Shown here piece by piece: positions 41,832 to 49,031 of a DNA stretch of 64,000 bases. The notes below the pieces were generated by a model. The model searched no databases. It was not told the DNA's origin and was given only the letters and a program-made list of their open reading frames with translations. The translations under genes and the position numbers were made by a program. Origin of the DNA: Lentzea kentuckyensis (GTDB taxonomy: Bacteria > Actinomycetota > Actinomycetes > Mycobacteriales > Pseudonocardiaceae); assembly GCF_002150765.1 (NCBI RefSeq), contig NZ_MUYM01000043.1:1-64000 (forward strand), read 5' to 3'. The number at the start of each line of letters is the position of its first letter. The stretch's first letter is position 1.

Positions 41832-42744
41832 AGAACACCCAGTACTTCGCCGCCCAGAAGTTGATCGCGGTGAACGCCGCGATGATCAGCAGCAGGAACC
41901 ACGCCAGCGCGGACGCGTAACCCATGTCGAACCGGCTGAAACCCTGCTGGTACAGGTAAAGCGTGTAGAACATGGTCGAGTCCGACGGTCCTCCCGTGCC
42001 GCCGGAGACGACGAACGCCTGCGTGAACGACTGGAACGCGTGGATGATCTGCAGCACCAGGTTGAAGAACAGGATCGGCGACAGCAGCGGCAACGTGATC
42101 CGCCAGAACTGCGACCACCTGCTCGCGCCGTCGATCGAGGCGGCCTCGTAGTAGACCGCCGGGATCTGCCGCAGCCCAGCCAGGAAGATGATCATCGGTG
42201 AGCCGAACGTCCAGACGTTCAGCACGATCAGGGTCGACAGCGCGGTGTCCGGGTCGGAGATCCAGCCCTTGCCCTCGACGCCGAAGAACCCCAGCACGCG
42301 GTTCAGCAGACCTTCGGCGCCGAAGACCTGGGTCCACAGCACCGCGATCGCCACACTCGACCCGAGCAGCGACGGCAGGTAGAACGCCGAGCGGTAGAAC
42401 GCGAGCCCGCGCAGGCCCCGGTCGAGCAGCAGCGCCACCCCGAGTGCGCACGCCAGCTGCAGCGGTACGGACACGAGCACGTAGGTGAAGGTGACGCGCA
42501 GAGCGTTGTGCAACCGCTCGTCGCTGAAGATCCGCGCGAAGTTGGCGAAACCGATGAACTTCGGCGGCTGGATCAGGTTGTACTTCGTGAAGCCGAGACC
42601 GAAGGACGCGAGCACCGGACCGACCGTGATGAAGACCAGTCCGGCGAACCAGGGCGCAAGGAACCAGAAGGCGGCCTTGTTGTCCCGCTTGCGCACCTGC
42701 ACGCCGCCGTGACGCAGCTGACGCAGTTCGTCTAGAGCGCTCAT
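41821..42744 (-). CDS. Sugar ABC importer permease, MalF type (system B)
   Basis: Membrane subunit and first gene of the system B operon, 307 residues. Seen: AAFWFLAPWFAGLVFITVGPVLASF first helix, LACALGVALLLDRGLRGLAFYRSAFYLPSLLGSSVAIAVLW, and EAA loop YYEAASIDGASRWSQFWRITLPLL. Start ATG 42744; 21 bases upstream is the palindrome GGAAAACGCTTTCC, and a promoter lies beyond that. Its close match to the 47279 permease supports a B/C duplication. Confidence 0.93.
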   Translation of the reverse strand: MSALDELRQLRHGGVQVRKRDNKAAFWFLAPWFAGLVFITVGPVLASFGLGFTKYNLIQPPKFIGFANFARIFSDERLHNALRVTFTYVLVSVPLQLACALGVALLLDRGLRGLAFYRSAFYLPSLLGSSVAIAVLWTQVFGAEGLLNRVLGFFGVEGKGWISDPDTALSTLIVLNVWTFGSPMIIFLAGLRQIPAVYYEAASIDGASRWSQFWRITLPLLSPILFFNLVLQIIHAFQSFTQAFVVSGGTGGPSDSTMFYTLYLYQQGFSRFDMGYASALAWFLLLIIAAFTAINFWAAKYWVFYDD

Positions 42745-42765
42745 GAACTCCTGACCCCGTCGGCT

Positions 42766-42779
42766 GGAAAACGCTTTCC
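42766..42779. promoter_or_regulatory. LacI-type operator of system B
   Basis: GGAAAACGCTTTCC, a 14-bp palindrome with one mismatch, one base away from the system C operator GGAAAGCGCTTTCC at 47182-47195. It sits directly downstream of the system B promoter, so binding would block the start of transcription. Confidence 0.7.
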
Positions 42780-42781
42780 GG

Positions 42782-42810
42782 AGTCTGCATCGGGCCTTCC
42801 CGAGCGTCAA
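42782..42810 (-). promoter_or_regulatory. Promoter of system B operon
   Basis: Minus strand: TTGACG (42810-42805), 17-base spacer, CAGACT (42787-42782). The -35 and spacing fit the main actinomycete sigma factor; the -10 is weak. Same layout as the system C promoter. Confidence 0.5.
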
Positions 42811-42828
42811 GCAACGCAGTCGAATGGC

Positions 42829-42872
42829 GTCGAACAGAATCGTCGAACGTGGTGTAGCGGTTCGACAACAGT
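42829..42872. promoter_or_regulatory. Bipartite TTCGA motif upstream of system B
   Basis: GTCGAACAGAATCG (42829-42842) and GTTCGACAACAGT (42860-42872), matching the pair at 27199-27242 with the same 31-base offset. It lies upstream of the system B -35 box. Confidence 0.45.
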
Positions 42873-42926
42873 CCTGTGTAGACGAATCCCGCCGGGGAGG
42901 AATCCCGCACCCCTTCGAAACAGCAA

Positions 42927-42965
42927 ACGTCTGCAAGCACCGCGGCGAGCGGCACTTGCAGACGT
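42927..42965 (-). terminator. Hairpin after the PAP2 gene
   Basis: ACGTCTGCAAG (42927-42937) pairs with 42955-42965; an inner CCGC/GCGG stem and a GGCGA loop follow a 2-base bulge on each side. It starts 11 bases past the stop of the minus-strand PAP2 gene. Its arms share CGTCTGCAAG with the inverted repeat at 25562-25725. Confidence 0.7.
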
Positions 42966-42976
42966 CGGTAGAAGCG

Positions 42977-44863
42977 TCAGTCCAGAACGCGGACCGAGAG
43001 GCCGGCCAGGCTGTAGTTGGCCTGCACCCGGCGCTCCCCACCGGTGACGGTGATCCGGGCGAACCGGCCGGCCAGCACGGGTGCGGCGAGCACCGGGACG
43101 ACGGCGCCCGCCGGCACGTCCTCCAGCGTGAGCTCCAGCATGCTGCCGCTCGCCAAGGTGACCGGGCGACCGGCGGTCAGGGGTGCGCAGCCACCCTTGC
43201 GCAGCGTCACGGCCAGCACCGATCCGGAAGCCTGCCGGTAGCTGCGCACCCGGACCGCGGTGTCCAGCCGGAGAGTGCCCGACCGCAGTTCGACGTCTCC
43301 CTTGCCGAGCGCGGCGGCCGAACCGGCCACGAGCGTGCCGCCCTCGACGCGGGTCGCGCCGGTGTAGCTGTTGGCACCGGCCAGCGTCAGGGCACCGGTG
43401 CCCCGCTTGACCAGACCACCGCGACCACCGATCGCGTTGTGCCAGGTGTCCGCGGCGTGGAAACCGCCGCGGTTGGCGTCCATCTCGACACGCACGTCCG
43501 AGTCGAACGCGCCGAAGCCGTCAGCCGCGGCGAAGAGGTTGAGCCTGCCCCACTGCTCGGGGCCGTCGAGCAGCGCGTGCCCGGACGGGAGTGCGGTGGT
43601 GCGCAGGACTTCCCGCCGCTGGTTCGCGGTGAGGTACGGCTGACGGGTTTCCAGCAGCACCTCCGCGCCCTTCGGCACGGTCATCGCGACGCGACGACCG
43701 GTCTTGGGCAGCCCGTAGGTCAGCAGCGGCGTGACGAGCGCGGCGTTCGCCTCCCGGTCGGCGTACGGGTCGGTGTCGGTGCCGGCCGAATGCGCGTGGC
43801 CGAACAGGTCGCCGGCGGCGTGCTGGCGGAAGTACTCGCTCGCCTGCGCCCTGGCGGCGGCCTTGAGCGTCGCGTTCTGCGGGTCCGCGAGCGTGGCGGC
43901 GGCGAGCGCGGTCGCCAGGATCCGCCCGCCGATGACGTCCGCCGGGGAGTGCATGCCCGCCACGATCCGCATGTCGGCCGTGTCGAACGCCCTGGTCACC
44001 AACTCCTGGAAGCGTTCGGGGATCGCGTAGGCCAGCGCCAGGCAGGCCAGGTGCAGCGCGTTGGTGTGCCCGCTCGGGTAGCCCCCGTCGTCGGCCGGGC
44101 TGAGGTTGCGCTGGCGCAGCAGCTGCGGGGCGACCACGACGTCGGAGCGGTACACCGGGTACCCGAACTCGTCGGTCTCCCCCGTCGGGTCCACCGTGCT
44201 GTCCGGGGTCATCCGCCACGGCCGCGGGTACTGGTAGGCGTACTTCGACGGGTTGCCGGAGGCGAACTGCCCGCGCAGCGTGTTGACCAGGAGCACGACC
44301 TGGCCCAGCGCGGAGTCCGGCGAACCCGCGCCGAGCGCCGATCCCGCCGGGGCGTCCGGCGGCAGCTTGTCGTCCACAGTGGATGGTGGCGTGCCGTCCG
44401 GCGCGGTGGTGATGCCGGTGACGGCCTTGGCGCCCGCCTTGTACAGCTCGGCCAGCGGGCCGAGGCCTCCGATCGCGCTGTAACTCTGATGCTGACGGTC
44501 CACGATGAACGCTCGCTTGGCCTGGTCTGCGGTGCGTGCGGCGGTGATCCGCGCGACGTGCCGGACGTTGGCCGTGAGCACGCTCCGGTCGAGCACGACG
44601 CCGTTGTTCCAGCTGCTGCCGGTACGCCAGAGATCCTGCATCCCGGACAGGGCGCGCACGGCGGCGTTGGTCTCCGGCGTCTGGTTGGCCAGGACGTTCG
44701 TGCGGTAGGAGTCGACGAAGGGCGCCGCGCCGGTCGGCAGCTCGGCGGCGCTCGCTTCCAGGGCCCGATCCAGTGCGGCCGGGCCGATCAGCAGGCCGGC
44801 GGACAACATCGCCGAACGACGCAAGAGAGCTCTGCGGTCGAACCCCTCAGCGGCGGTGGTCAT
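42977..44863 (-). CDS. Tat-exported PAP2-family acid phosphatase with autotransporter-type beta-strand repeat
   Basis: Secreted phosphatase of the class A acid phosphatase/PAP2 superfamily, 628 residues. Seen: twin-arginine signal DRRALLRRSAMLSAGLL; catalytic motifs KYAYQYPRPWR (K-x-RP type), GYPSGHTNAL and RIVAGMHSPADVIGGR (R, H, D). The last 200 residues hold a passenger-associated beta-strand repeat, GGLVKRGTGALTLAGANSYT, G-ATRVEGGTLVAG, and further solenoid-like rungs. Such repeats are typical of Gram-negative autotransporters and unusual in an actinomycete. LacI-like sites lie in the upstream gap. It may release phosphate from plant phosphoesters; substrate unknown. Confidence 0.85.
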   Translation of the reverse strand: MTTAAEGFDRRALLRRSAMLSAGLLIGPAALDRALEASAAELPTGAAPFVDSYRTNVLANQTPETNAAVRALSGMQDLWRTGSSWNNGVVLDRSVLTANVRHVARITAARTADQAKRAFIVDRQHQSYSAIGGLGPLAELYKAGAKAVTGITTAPDGTPPSTVDDKLPPDAPAGSALGAGSPDSALGQVVLLVNTLRGQFASGNPSKYAYQYPRPWRMTPDSTVDPTGETDEFGYPVYRSDVVVAPQLLRQRNLSPADDGGYPSGHTNALHLACLALAYAIPERFQELVTRAFDTADMRIVAGMHSPADVIGGRILATALAAATLADPQNATLKAAARAQASEYFRQHAAGDLFGHAHSAGTDTDPYADREANAALVTPLLTYGLPKTGRRVAMTVPKGAEVLLETRQPYLTANQRREVLRTTALPSGHALLDGPEQWGRLNLFAAADGFGAFDSDVRVEMDANRGGFHAADTWHNAIGGRGGLVKRGTGALTLAGANSYTGATRVEGGTLVAGSAAALGKGDVELRSGTLRLDTAVRVRSYRQASGSVLAVTLRKGGCAPLTAGRPVTLASGSMLELTLEDVPAGAVVPVLAAPVLAGRFARITVTGGERRVQANYSLAGLSVRVLD

Positions 44864-44873
44864 GTTAACGCTC
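44863..44873. promoter_or_regulatory. LacI-like site at the PAP2 start codon
   Basis: TGTTAACGCTC overlaps the first base of the PAP2 gene; read on to 14 bases (TGTTAACGCTCCCA) it matches the galM palindrome TGTTAGCGCTAACA at 11 of 14 positions. Its reverse complement occurs at 44966-44976, so the whole 115-bp gap is bracketed. Confidence 0.45.
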
Positions 44874-44965
44874 CCAATGGTCCGTTAAGGACACGTGTGG
44901 CGGCACGGGGATTTTGGTGCACAATACGCAACGGCACGTGACCGTACTCGAAGTCGAGGTGATGT

Positions 44966-44976
44966 GAGCGTTAACA
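44966..44976. promoter_or_regulatory. Second LacI-like site upstream of PAP2
   Basis: GAGCGTTAACA, the exact reverse complement of 44863-44873; the 14-base extension TGTGAGCGTTAACA matches the reverse complement of the galM site at 12 of 14. It lies three bases past the stop of the 655-residue gene. Two sites 103 bases apart could allow repression by looping. Confidence 0.45.
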
Positions 44977-44978
44977 GT

Positions 44979-46946
44979 TCACCGTGTGGCGAGGCGCAGC
45001 ACCGGCTCGCCGCCCACATCACCCGCGGAATGACCGACCACCGCCGTGAAGAACGGGGTGCGCACGTGCACGCCGTTCACGACCTCCTCCGCCGACACCT
45101 CCAGCTCGATCGGTTCAGGCCCGTAGCACAGGGCGAACACGGCGCGGCCGTACGGCGTGTCGGCGATCGGATCAGCCAGCACGTGGTTGGTCGCGATCAC
45201 GCGCCGCCAGCCCGCGTCCGGATTTCCATAGCCCCTCGGGTCGTCGCCGAGCCAGAACGACAGCTGTTCCTGGGTCATGCCGGCGGTCCGCTGGTTGTTG
45301 AAGAACGCCGGGCCGTCCGGCGGGTTCTCCACCCGCAGCCCGCCTGCCGCGCTGAGCGCGAGCCCGTCGGCGAGCAACGTCCCGCCAGTGCTGAACGAAC
45401 GCCAGGGGTCGGCCAGGTCGAACGGGTCGCCACCGGGCTCGCTGACCGTCCGGATGCGACGTTGCCGGGAACCCTCCGCGGTCGCGTAGGGCAGACCCGC
45501 GAGGAAGTTCAGCTCCGCGTCCGCCGGCAGTGCGGCGCGGTCCAGCACGGCGATCAGGTGCAGGCGTTCGCCGTCGGTGACGTACAACTGCTGGACCGAG
45601 AGCATGACCTGGTCCCAGCTCACGACCGCCTTGGTGACCAGTTTGGCGCCGAACCTGCCTTCGATCACGTCCCGCACCCGGACCGGGCCGAGCGGCCGGG
45701 TGAGCAGCGTCCTGCGGCCGTCGGCGTAGCTCACCAGCGGCCCGATGCCGTGCTGGTGGTCGACGACCGACTCGATCACGGCGGTCCCGCCGGCGTCGAT
45801 CAGGTACGGGGTGAGCTGCCCGGTCAGCGACACCGAGACCTTGTCGTGCCGCAGCGAGTACCGGGTGTGCACCGGGGCCCCGGCCGGCGCGCGGTACCAC
45901 TCGCTTTCGTCGAGGAAGAACCACACGGTGGCGAACGCGAAGTGCCCGCTCGGCAGGCCGGGCGTGCTCGCGCAGTAGTAGGCCACCCGCCGGTCGCCGA
46001 GGTAGCGTCCGAGCTCGGCCTGGACGCGGCCGCTGAAGAACCGCAGGCCGAGCATGCCCTCGCAGCCGCAGTGCTGCTCGCTGTAGCGGGGCCCGCCGTA
46101 GTCGAACCCGCGGGCGGACAGCCGCGTCTCCAGGTGCCTGGCGATCTCGTCGCCGTCGTCGAGGAAACACTGTTCGCCGCTCACCTGGTAAGCCCTTGCC
46201 AGGAACGTGAGGGAGATGGGCAGGTAGTTCTGGTCGTGCCCGGCGCCGTGCTCGACGGGCAGCCGGAGCTCGCGGTCGACGACGCGCTTGGTCCTGATCT
46301 CGCTGTGGTACAGGAACATCGCAACGTCCACGATGGACTTTTCGGACAACAACCGCCCCAGCGTCAAACCGCCCACCACGGCACCGATCGCCTGGTTCGC
46401 CGTCTGCTGGGGGTTGAACATGCTCGCTTCCGTCAGCCAGCGCCAGAAGCCGGCCGCCACGTCCGCGAGAGCGGCCCACTGGGTCACGGTGATCAGCTCG
46501 CGGCCGAACTCCAGCACGTTGACCGCGTGCAGCAGTGCCCAGACGGTGCTCGGCCAGTCGCCGAACGGATGTTCCCCGGTCTCGATCACGTAACGGGCGT
46601 ACGGCAGACCGCTGTCGCGCACGAGCAGGAACGGCTCGCCGGGGTTGTCGGTGCGGAAGACCCTCTTGGCCAGCACGAAGTCCAGGCCGCGTCGCACGGC
46701 GTCCGCCAGCTCGGGGTCGCGCCGGTCGCCGCGGTGCCAGGCCAGGCACAGCAGGGACACCACACCCAGCGACATGTCACCGATGTCATCGTCCGCGGCG
46801 ATGTCCTCGAGGTTGCCGTCCGGGCGCTGCCGGCCGATCGCCGCGGACACCGCCCGCGCGAGCACCGCGCGCAGCTCTTCGTCGTCGTCCGGCAGGTCGT
46901 GCACGCTCGCGTGCTGGCTCGGCAAATACACCGCGGCGGCGGTCAT
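44979..46946 (-). CDS. Unrecognised cytoplasmic protein, probable carbohydrate-active enzyme (655 aa)
   Basis: I do not recognise this gene. Seen: no signal peptide or membrane helix; the N-terminal 380 residues read as an all-alpha toroid-like repeat of paired helices (LGVVSLLCLAWHRGDRRDPELADAVRRGLDFVLAKR; YLPISLTFLARAYQVSG; GGPRYSEQHCGCEGMLGLRFF), and the rest as a beta-sandwich (VRVRDVIEGRFGAKLVTKAVVSWDQVML, LHLIAVLDRAALPADAELNFLAG). An alpha-toroid plus beta-sandwich is the layout of several polysaccharide lyases and of (alpha/alpha)6 hydrolases. RBS GAGGAG before ATG 46946. It is divergent from the ABC/GH38 operon and shares its promoter region, so it likely works on the same imported glycan. 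Function open. Confidence 0.6.
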   Translation of the reverse strand: MTAAAVYLPSQHASVHDLPDDDEELRAVLARAVSAAIGRQRPDGNLEDIAADDDIGDMSLGVVSLLCLAWHRGDRRDPELADAVRRGLDFVLAKRVFRTDNPGEPFLLVRDSGLPYARYVIETGEHPFGDWPSTVWALLHAVNVLEFGRELITVTQWAALADVAAGFWRWLTEASMFNPQQTANQAIGAVVGGLTLGRLLSEKSIVDVAMFLYHSEIRTKRVVDRELRLPVEHGAGHDQNYLPISLTFLARAYQVSGEQCFLDDGDEIARHLETRLSARGFDYGGPRYSEQHCGCEGMLGLRFFSGRVQAELGRYLGDRRVAYYCASTPGLPSGHFAFATVWFFLDESEWYRAPAGAPVHTRYSLRHDKVSVSLTGQLTPYLIDAGGTAVIESVVDHQHGIGPLVSYADGRRTLLTRPLGPVRVRDVIEGRFGAKLVTKAVVSWDQVMLSVQQLYVTDGERLHLIAVLDRAALPADAELNFLAGLPYATAEGSRQRRIRTVSEPGGDPFDLADPWRSFSTGGTLLADGLALSAAGGLRVENPPDGPAFFNNQRTAGMTQEQLSFWLGDDPRGYGNPDAGWRRVIATNHVLADPIADTPYGRAVFALCYGPEPIELEVSAEEVVNGVHVRTPFFTAVVGHSAGDVGGEPVLRLATR

Positions 46947-47148
46947 CGGTACTCCTCGCGGGTCGCTCGCCCGAGTTCGTTGGCGGAGATGGGCGTGCGT
47001 GGCCGGAGTGCGTTCCCTCTCCTTCGTTCACGTGTGCGGTGCGGCTGGGACCCGCCTAGTTGGTTAAAACGTAAACTTCCCGACCCGGTCGGCGTCAAGT
47101 CACAACTTCCGCCGATCCCGCAGGGAACAAGGTTTCCCATAGATCGTC

Positions 47149-47177
47149 TTGACAGGCCCGTACTCGGTTCCTACAGT
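47149..47177 (+). promoter_or_regulatory. Promoter of system C operon
   Basis: TTGACA (47149-47154), 17-base spacer, TACAGT (47172-47177): a near-consensus sigma-70/HrdB promoter, with the operator starting five bases downstream. Confidence 0.7.
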
Positions 47178-47181
47178 CCCC

Positions 47182-47195
47182 GGAAAGCGCTTTCC
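47182..47195. promoter_or_regulatory. LacI-type operator of system C
   Basis: GGAAAGCGCTTTCC, a perfect 14-bp palindrome centred near the expected transcription start. Shared with one change by system B (42766-42779); the cognate LacI gene is not in this window. Confidence 0.75.
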
Positions 47196-47278
47196 AGCTC
47201 CCTGGGACGGACCACTGGCAAAGCCGTGCGTGGCATCGGCAAGACCCCGTGGTCCAGCGATGACGTCCCAGGAGCGAC

Positions 47279-48181
47279 ATGTCAGGTACACCCGTCCGCA
47301 AACGCAAGCGGCACAAGCACAACCTCGCCGGCTACGCCTTCCTGGCGCCCTGGCTGATCGGCCTGTTCGCCTTCACGCTGATCCCGATGGTGTACTCGCT
47401 GTACCTGTCGCTCACGAAGTTCAACCTGCTCACCGCTCCACAGTGGATCGGTGCGGAGAACTACGTCCGGTTGTTCTCCGATGAGCGGTATCTGCAGTCG
47501 ATCAAGGTCACGCTGCTGTACGTCGTCACTTCTGTACCGCTCAAGCTCGCCGCCGCGCTGCTGGTCGCCGTCGCGCTCAACCGCGGCCTGAAGGCGCTCG
47601 GCTTCTACCGGGCGACGTTCTACCTGCCGTCCCTGCTGGGCGCGAGCGTCGCGGTGTCGGTGATGTGGCGGCAGATCTTCTCCCGCGAGGGTCTGCTCAA
47701 CCAGTTCCTGAAGATCTTCGGCGTGCAGGGCTCCGACTGGATCGGCGACCCGCGCTACGCGATCTGGACGCTGGTGGCGTTGTCGGCCTGGCAGTTCGGC
47801 ACGCCGATGCTGATCTTCCTGGCCGGGCTCAAGCAGTTGCCGCAGGACCTCTACGAGGCGGCGGCGATCGACGGCGCGGGCAGGATCACGACGTTCTTCC
47901 GGATCACGCTGCCGCTGCTGTCCCCCATGGTGTTCTTCAACCTCGTGCTGGAGACCATCAACGCCTTCCAGACGTTCACGCCGGCCTACGTGATCTCCGG
48001 CGGCCTGGGCGGTCCGATCGACTCGACCCTGCTCTACACGCTTTACCTGTACCTCAAGGGATTCGGCAGCATGCAGATGGGTTACGCCTCCGCGATGGCG
48101 TGGGTGTTGTTCGCCGTGATCGGCCTCTTCACGGCCGTCTACTTCTGGTCGGCCCGCAAGTGGGTGAACTATGCGGACTAA
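47279..48181 (+). CDS. Sugar ABC importer permease, MalF type (system C)
   Basis: Membrane subunit, 300 residues, first gene of the operon. Seen: NLAGYAFLAPWLIGLFAFTLIPMVYSLYLSL opening helix, LNRGLKALGFYRATFYLPSLLGASVAVSVMW, and EAA loop DLYEAAAIDGAGRITTFFRITLPLL. ATG start with AGGAGCG five bases upstream. Overlaps the next permease by 11 bases. By context imports mannose-containing oligosaccharides. Confidence 0.93.
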   Translation: MSGTPVRKRKRHKHNLAGYAFLAPWLIGLFAFTLIPMVYSLYLSLTKFNLLTAPQWIGAENYVRLFSDERYLQSIKVTLLYVVTSVPLKLAAALLVAVALNRGLKALGFYRATFYLPSLLGASVAVSVMWRQIFSREGLLNQFLKIFGVQGSDWIGDPRYAIWTLVALSAWQFGTPMLIFLAGLKQLPQDLYEAAAIDGAGRITTFFRITLPLLSPMVFFNLVLETINAFQTFTPAYVISGGLGGPIDSTLLYTLYLYLKGFGSMQMGYASAMAWVLFAVIGLFTAVYFWSARKWVNYAD

Positions 48182-49001
48182 GGGCAACCACTGGCGGGCG
48201 CACGCTCTGCTGCTGCTCGTGCTGGTGGCGATGATCTATCCGATGGTGTGGCTGGTCGGCGCGTCGTTCAAGCCGGAGAACCAGATCTTCACCACGATGA
48301 ACCCGCTGCCGCTCGCCTTCACCATCGCCAACTACGTGAACGGCTGGACGGCCACCGGCACGTCGTTCACCGTCTACCTGGGCAACTCGCTGACGGTGTC
48401 GATCGCCACCGTGATCGCGAACGTGGCGTCCTGCTCGGTGGCGGCGTACGCCTTCGCCCGCCTGGACTTCGCGTTCCGGAAGTTCTGGTTCGCGGTGATG
48501 CTCGGCACGATGATGCTGCCGTTCCAGGCGACCCTGATCCCCCAGTACGCGATCTTCTACCAGCTGAACTGGATCAACACGTTCCTGCCGCTGGTGGTCC
48601 CGTACCTGCTCGCCTACGACGCCTTCTTCATCTTCCTGATGGTGCAGTTCATCCGCGGCATCCCGCGCGAGCTGGACGAGGCGGCGGCACTGGACGGCGC
48701 GGGGCACGTGCGGGTGTTCTTCAGCATCGTCCTGCCGCTCATGAGGCCCGCGCTGATCACCACCACGATCCTCACGTTCATCTGGACGTTCAACGACTTC
48801 CTGCGCCAGCTGGTCTACCTGTCCGACCACTCCCGCTACACCGCGCCGCTGGGCCTCAACGCCTTCGTGGACCGGGCCAGCGGCTCCAGCTACGGCGGGA
48901 TGCTCGCGATGTCCGTGGTCACCCTCGTGCCCACCATCGCCGTCTTCCTCGCCTCGCAACGCCGCATCGTCGACGGTGTCGCCACCACCGGCATCAAGTA
49001 A
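48171..49001 (+). CDS. Sugar ABC importer permease, MalG type (system C)
   Basis: Partner membrane subunit, 276 residues. Seen: six helices starting ALLLLVLVAMIYPMVWLVGASF, LGTMMLPFQATLIPQYAIFYQLNWINTFLPL, and EAA loop ELDEAAALDGAGHVRVFFSIVLPLM. Followed 30 bases later by the binding-protein gene. Confidence 0.93.
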   Translation: MRTKGNHWRAHALLLLVLVAMIYPMVWLVGASFKPENQIFTTMNPLPLAFTIANYVNGWTATGTSFTVYLGNSLTVSIATVIANVASCSVAAYAFARLDFAFRKFWFAVMLGTMMLPFQATLIPQYAIFYQLNWINTFLPLVVPYLLAYDAFFIFLMVQFIRGIPRELDEAAALDGAGHVRVFFSIVLPLMRPALITTTILTFIWTFNDFLRQLVYLSDHSRYTAPLGLNAFVDRASGSSYGGMLAMSVVTLVPTIAVFLASQRRIVDGVATTGIK

Positions 49002-49031
49002 CACCTTTCACCGCCAAGAAAGGACCAACGC

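Larger units (their letters stand above)
46947..47278. promoter_or_regulatory. Divergent control region of system C (332 bp)
   Basis: The only gap above 300 bases. Toward the minus strand it has TTGACG (47098-47093) with 17 bases to a TTTACG overlapping GTTAAAACGTAAAC (47062-47075), a loose LacI-type palindrome. Toward the plus strand it holds the promoter and operator described separately. No gene of its own was seen. Confidence 0.5.
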
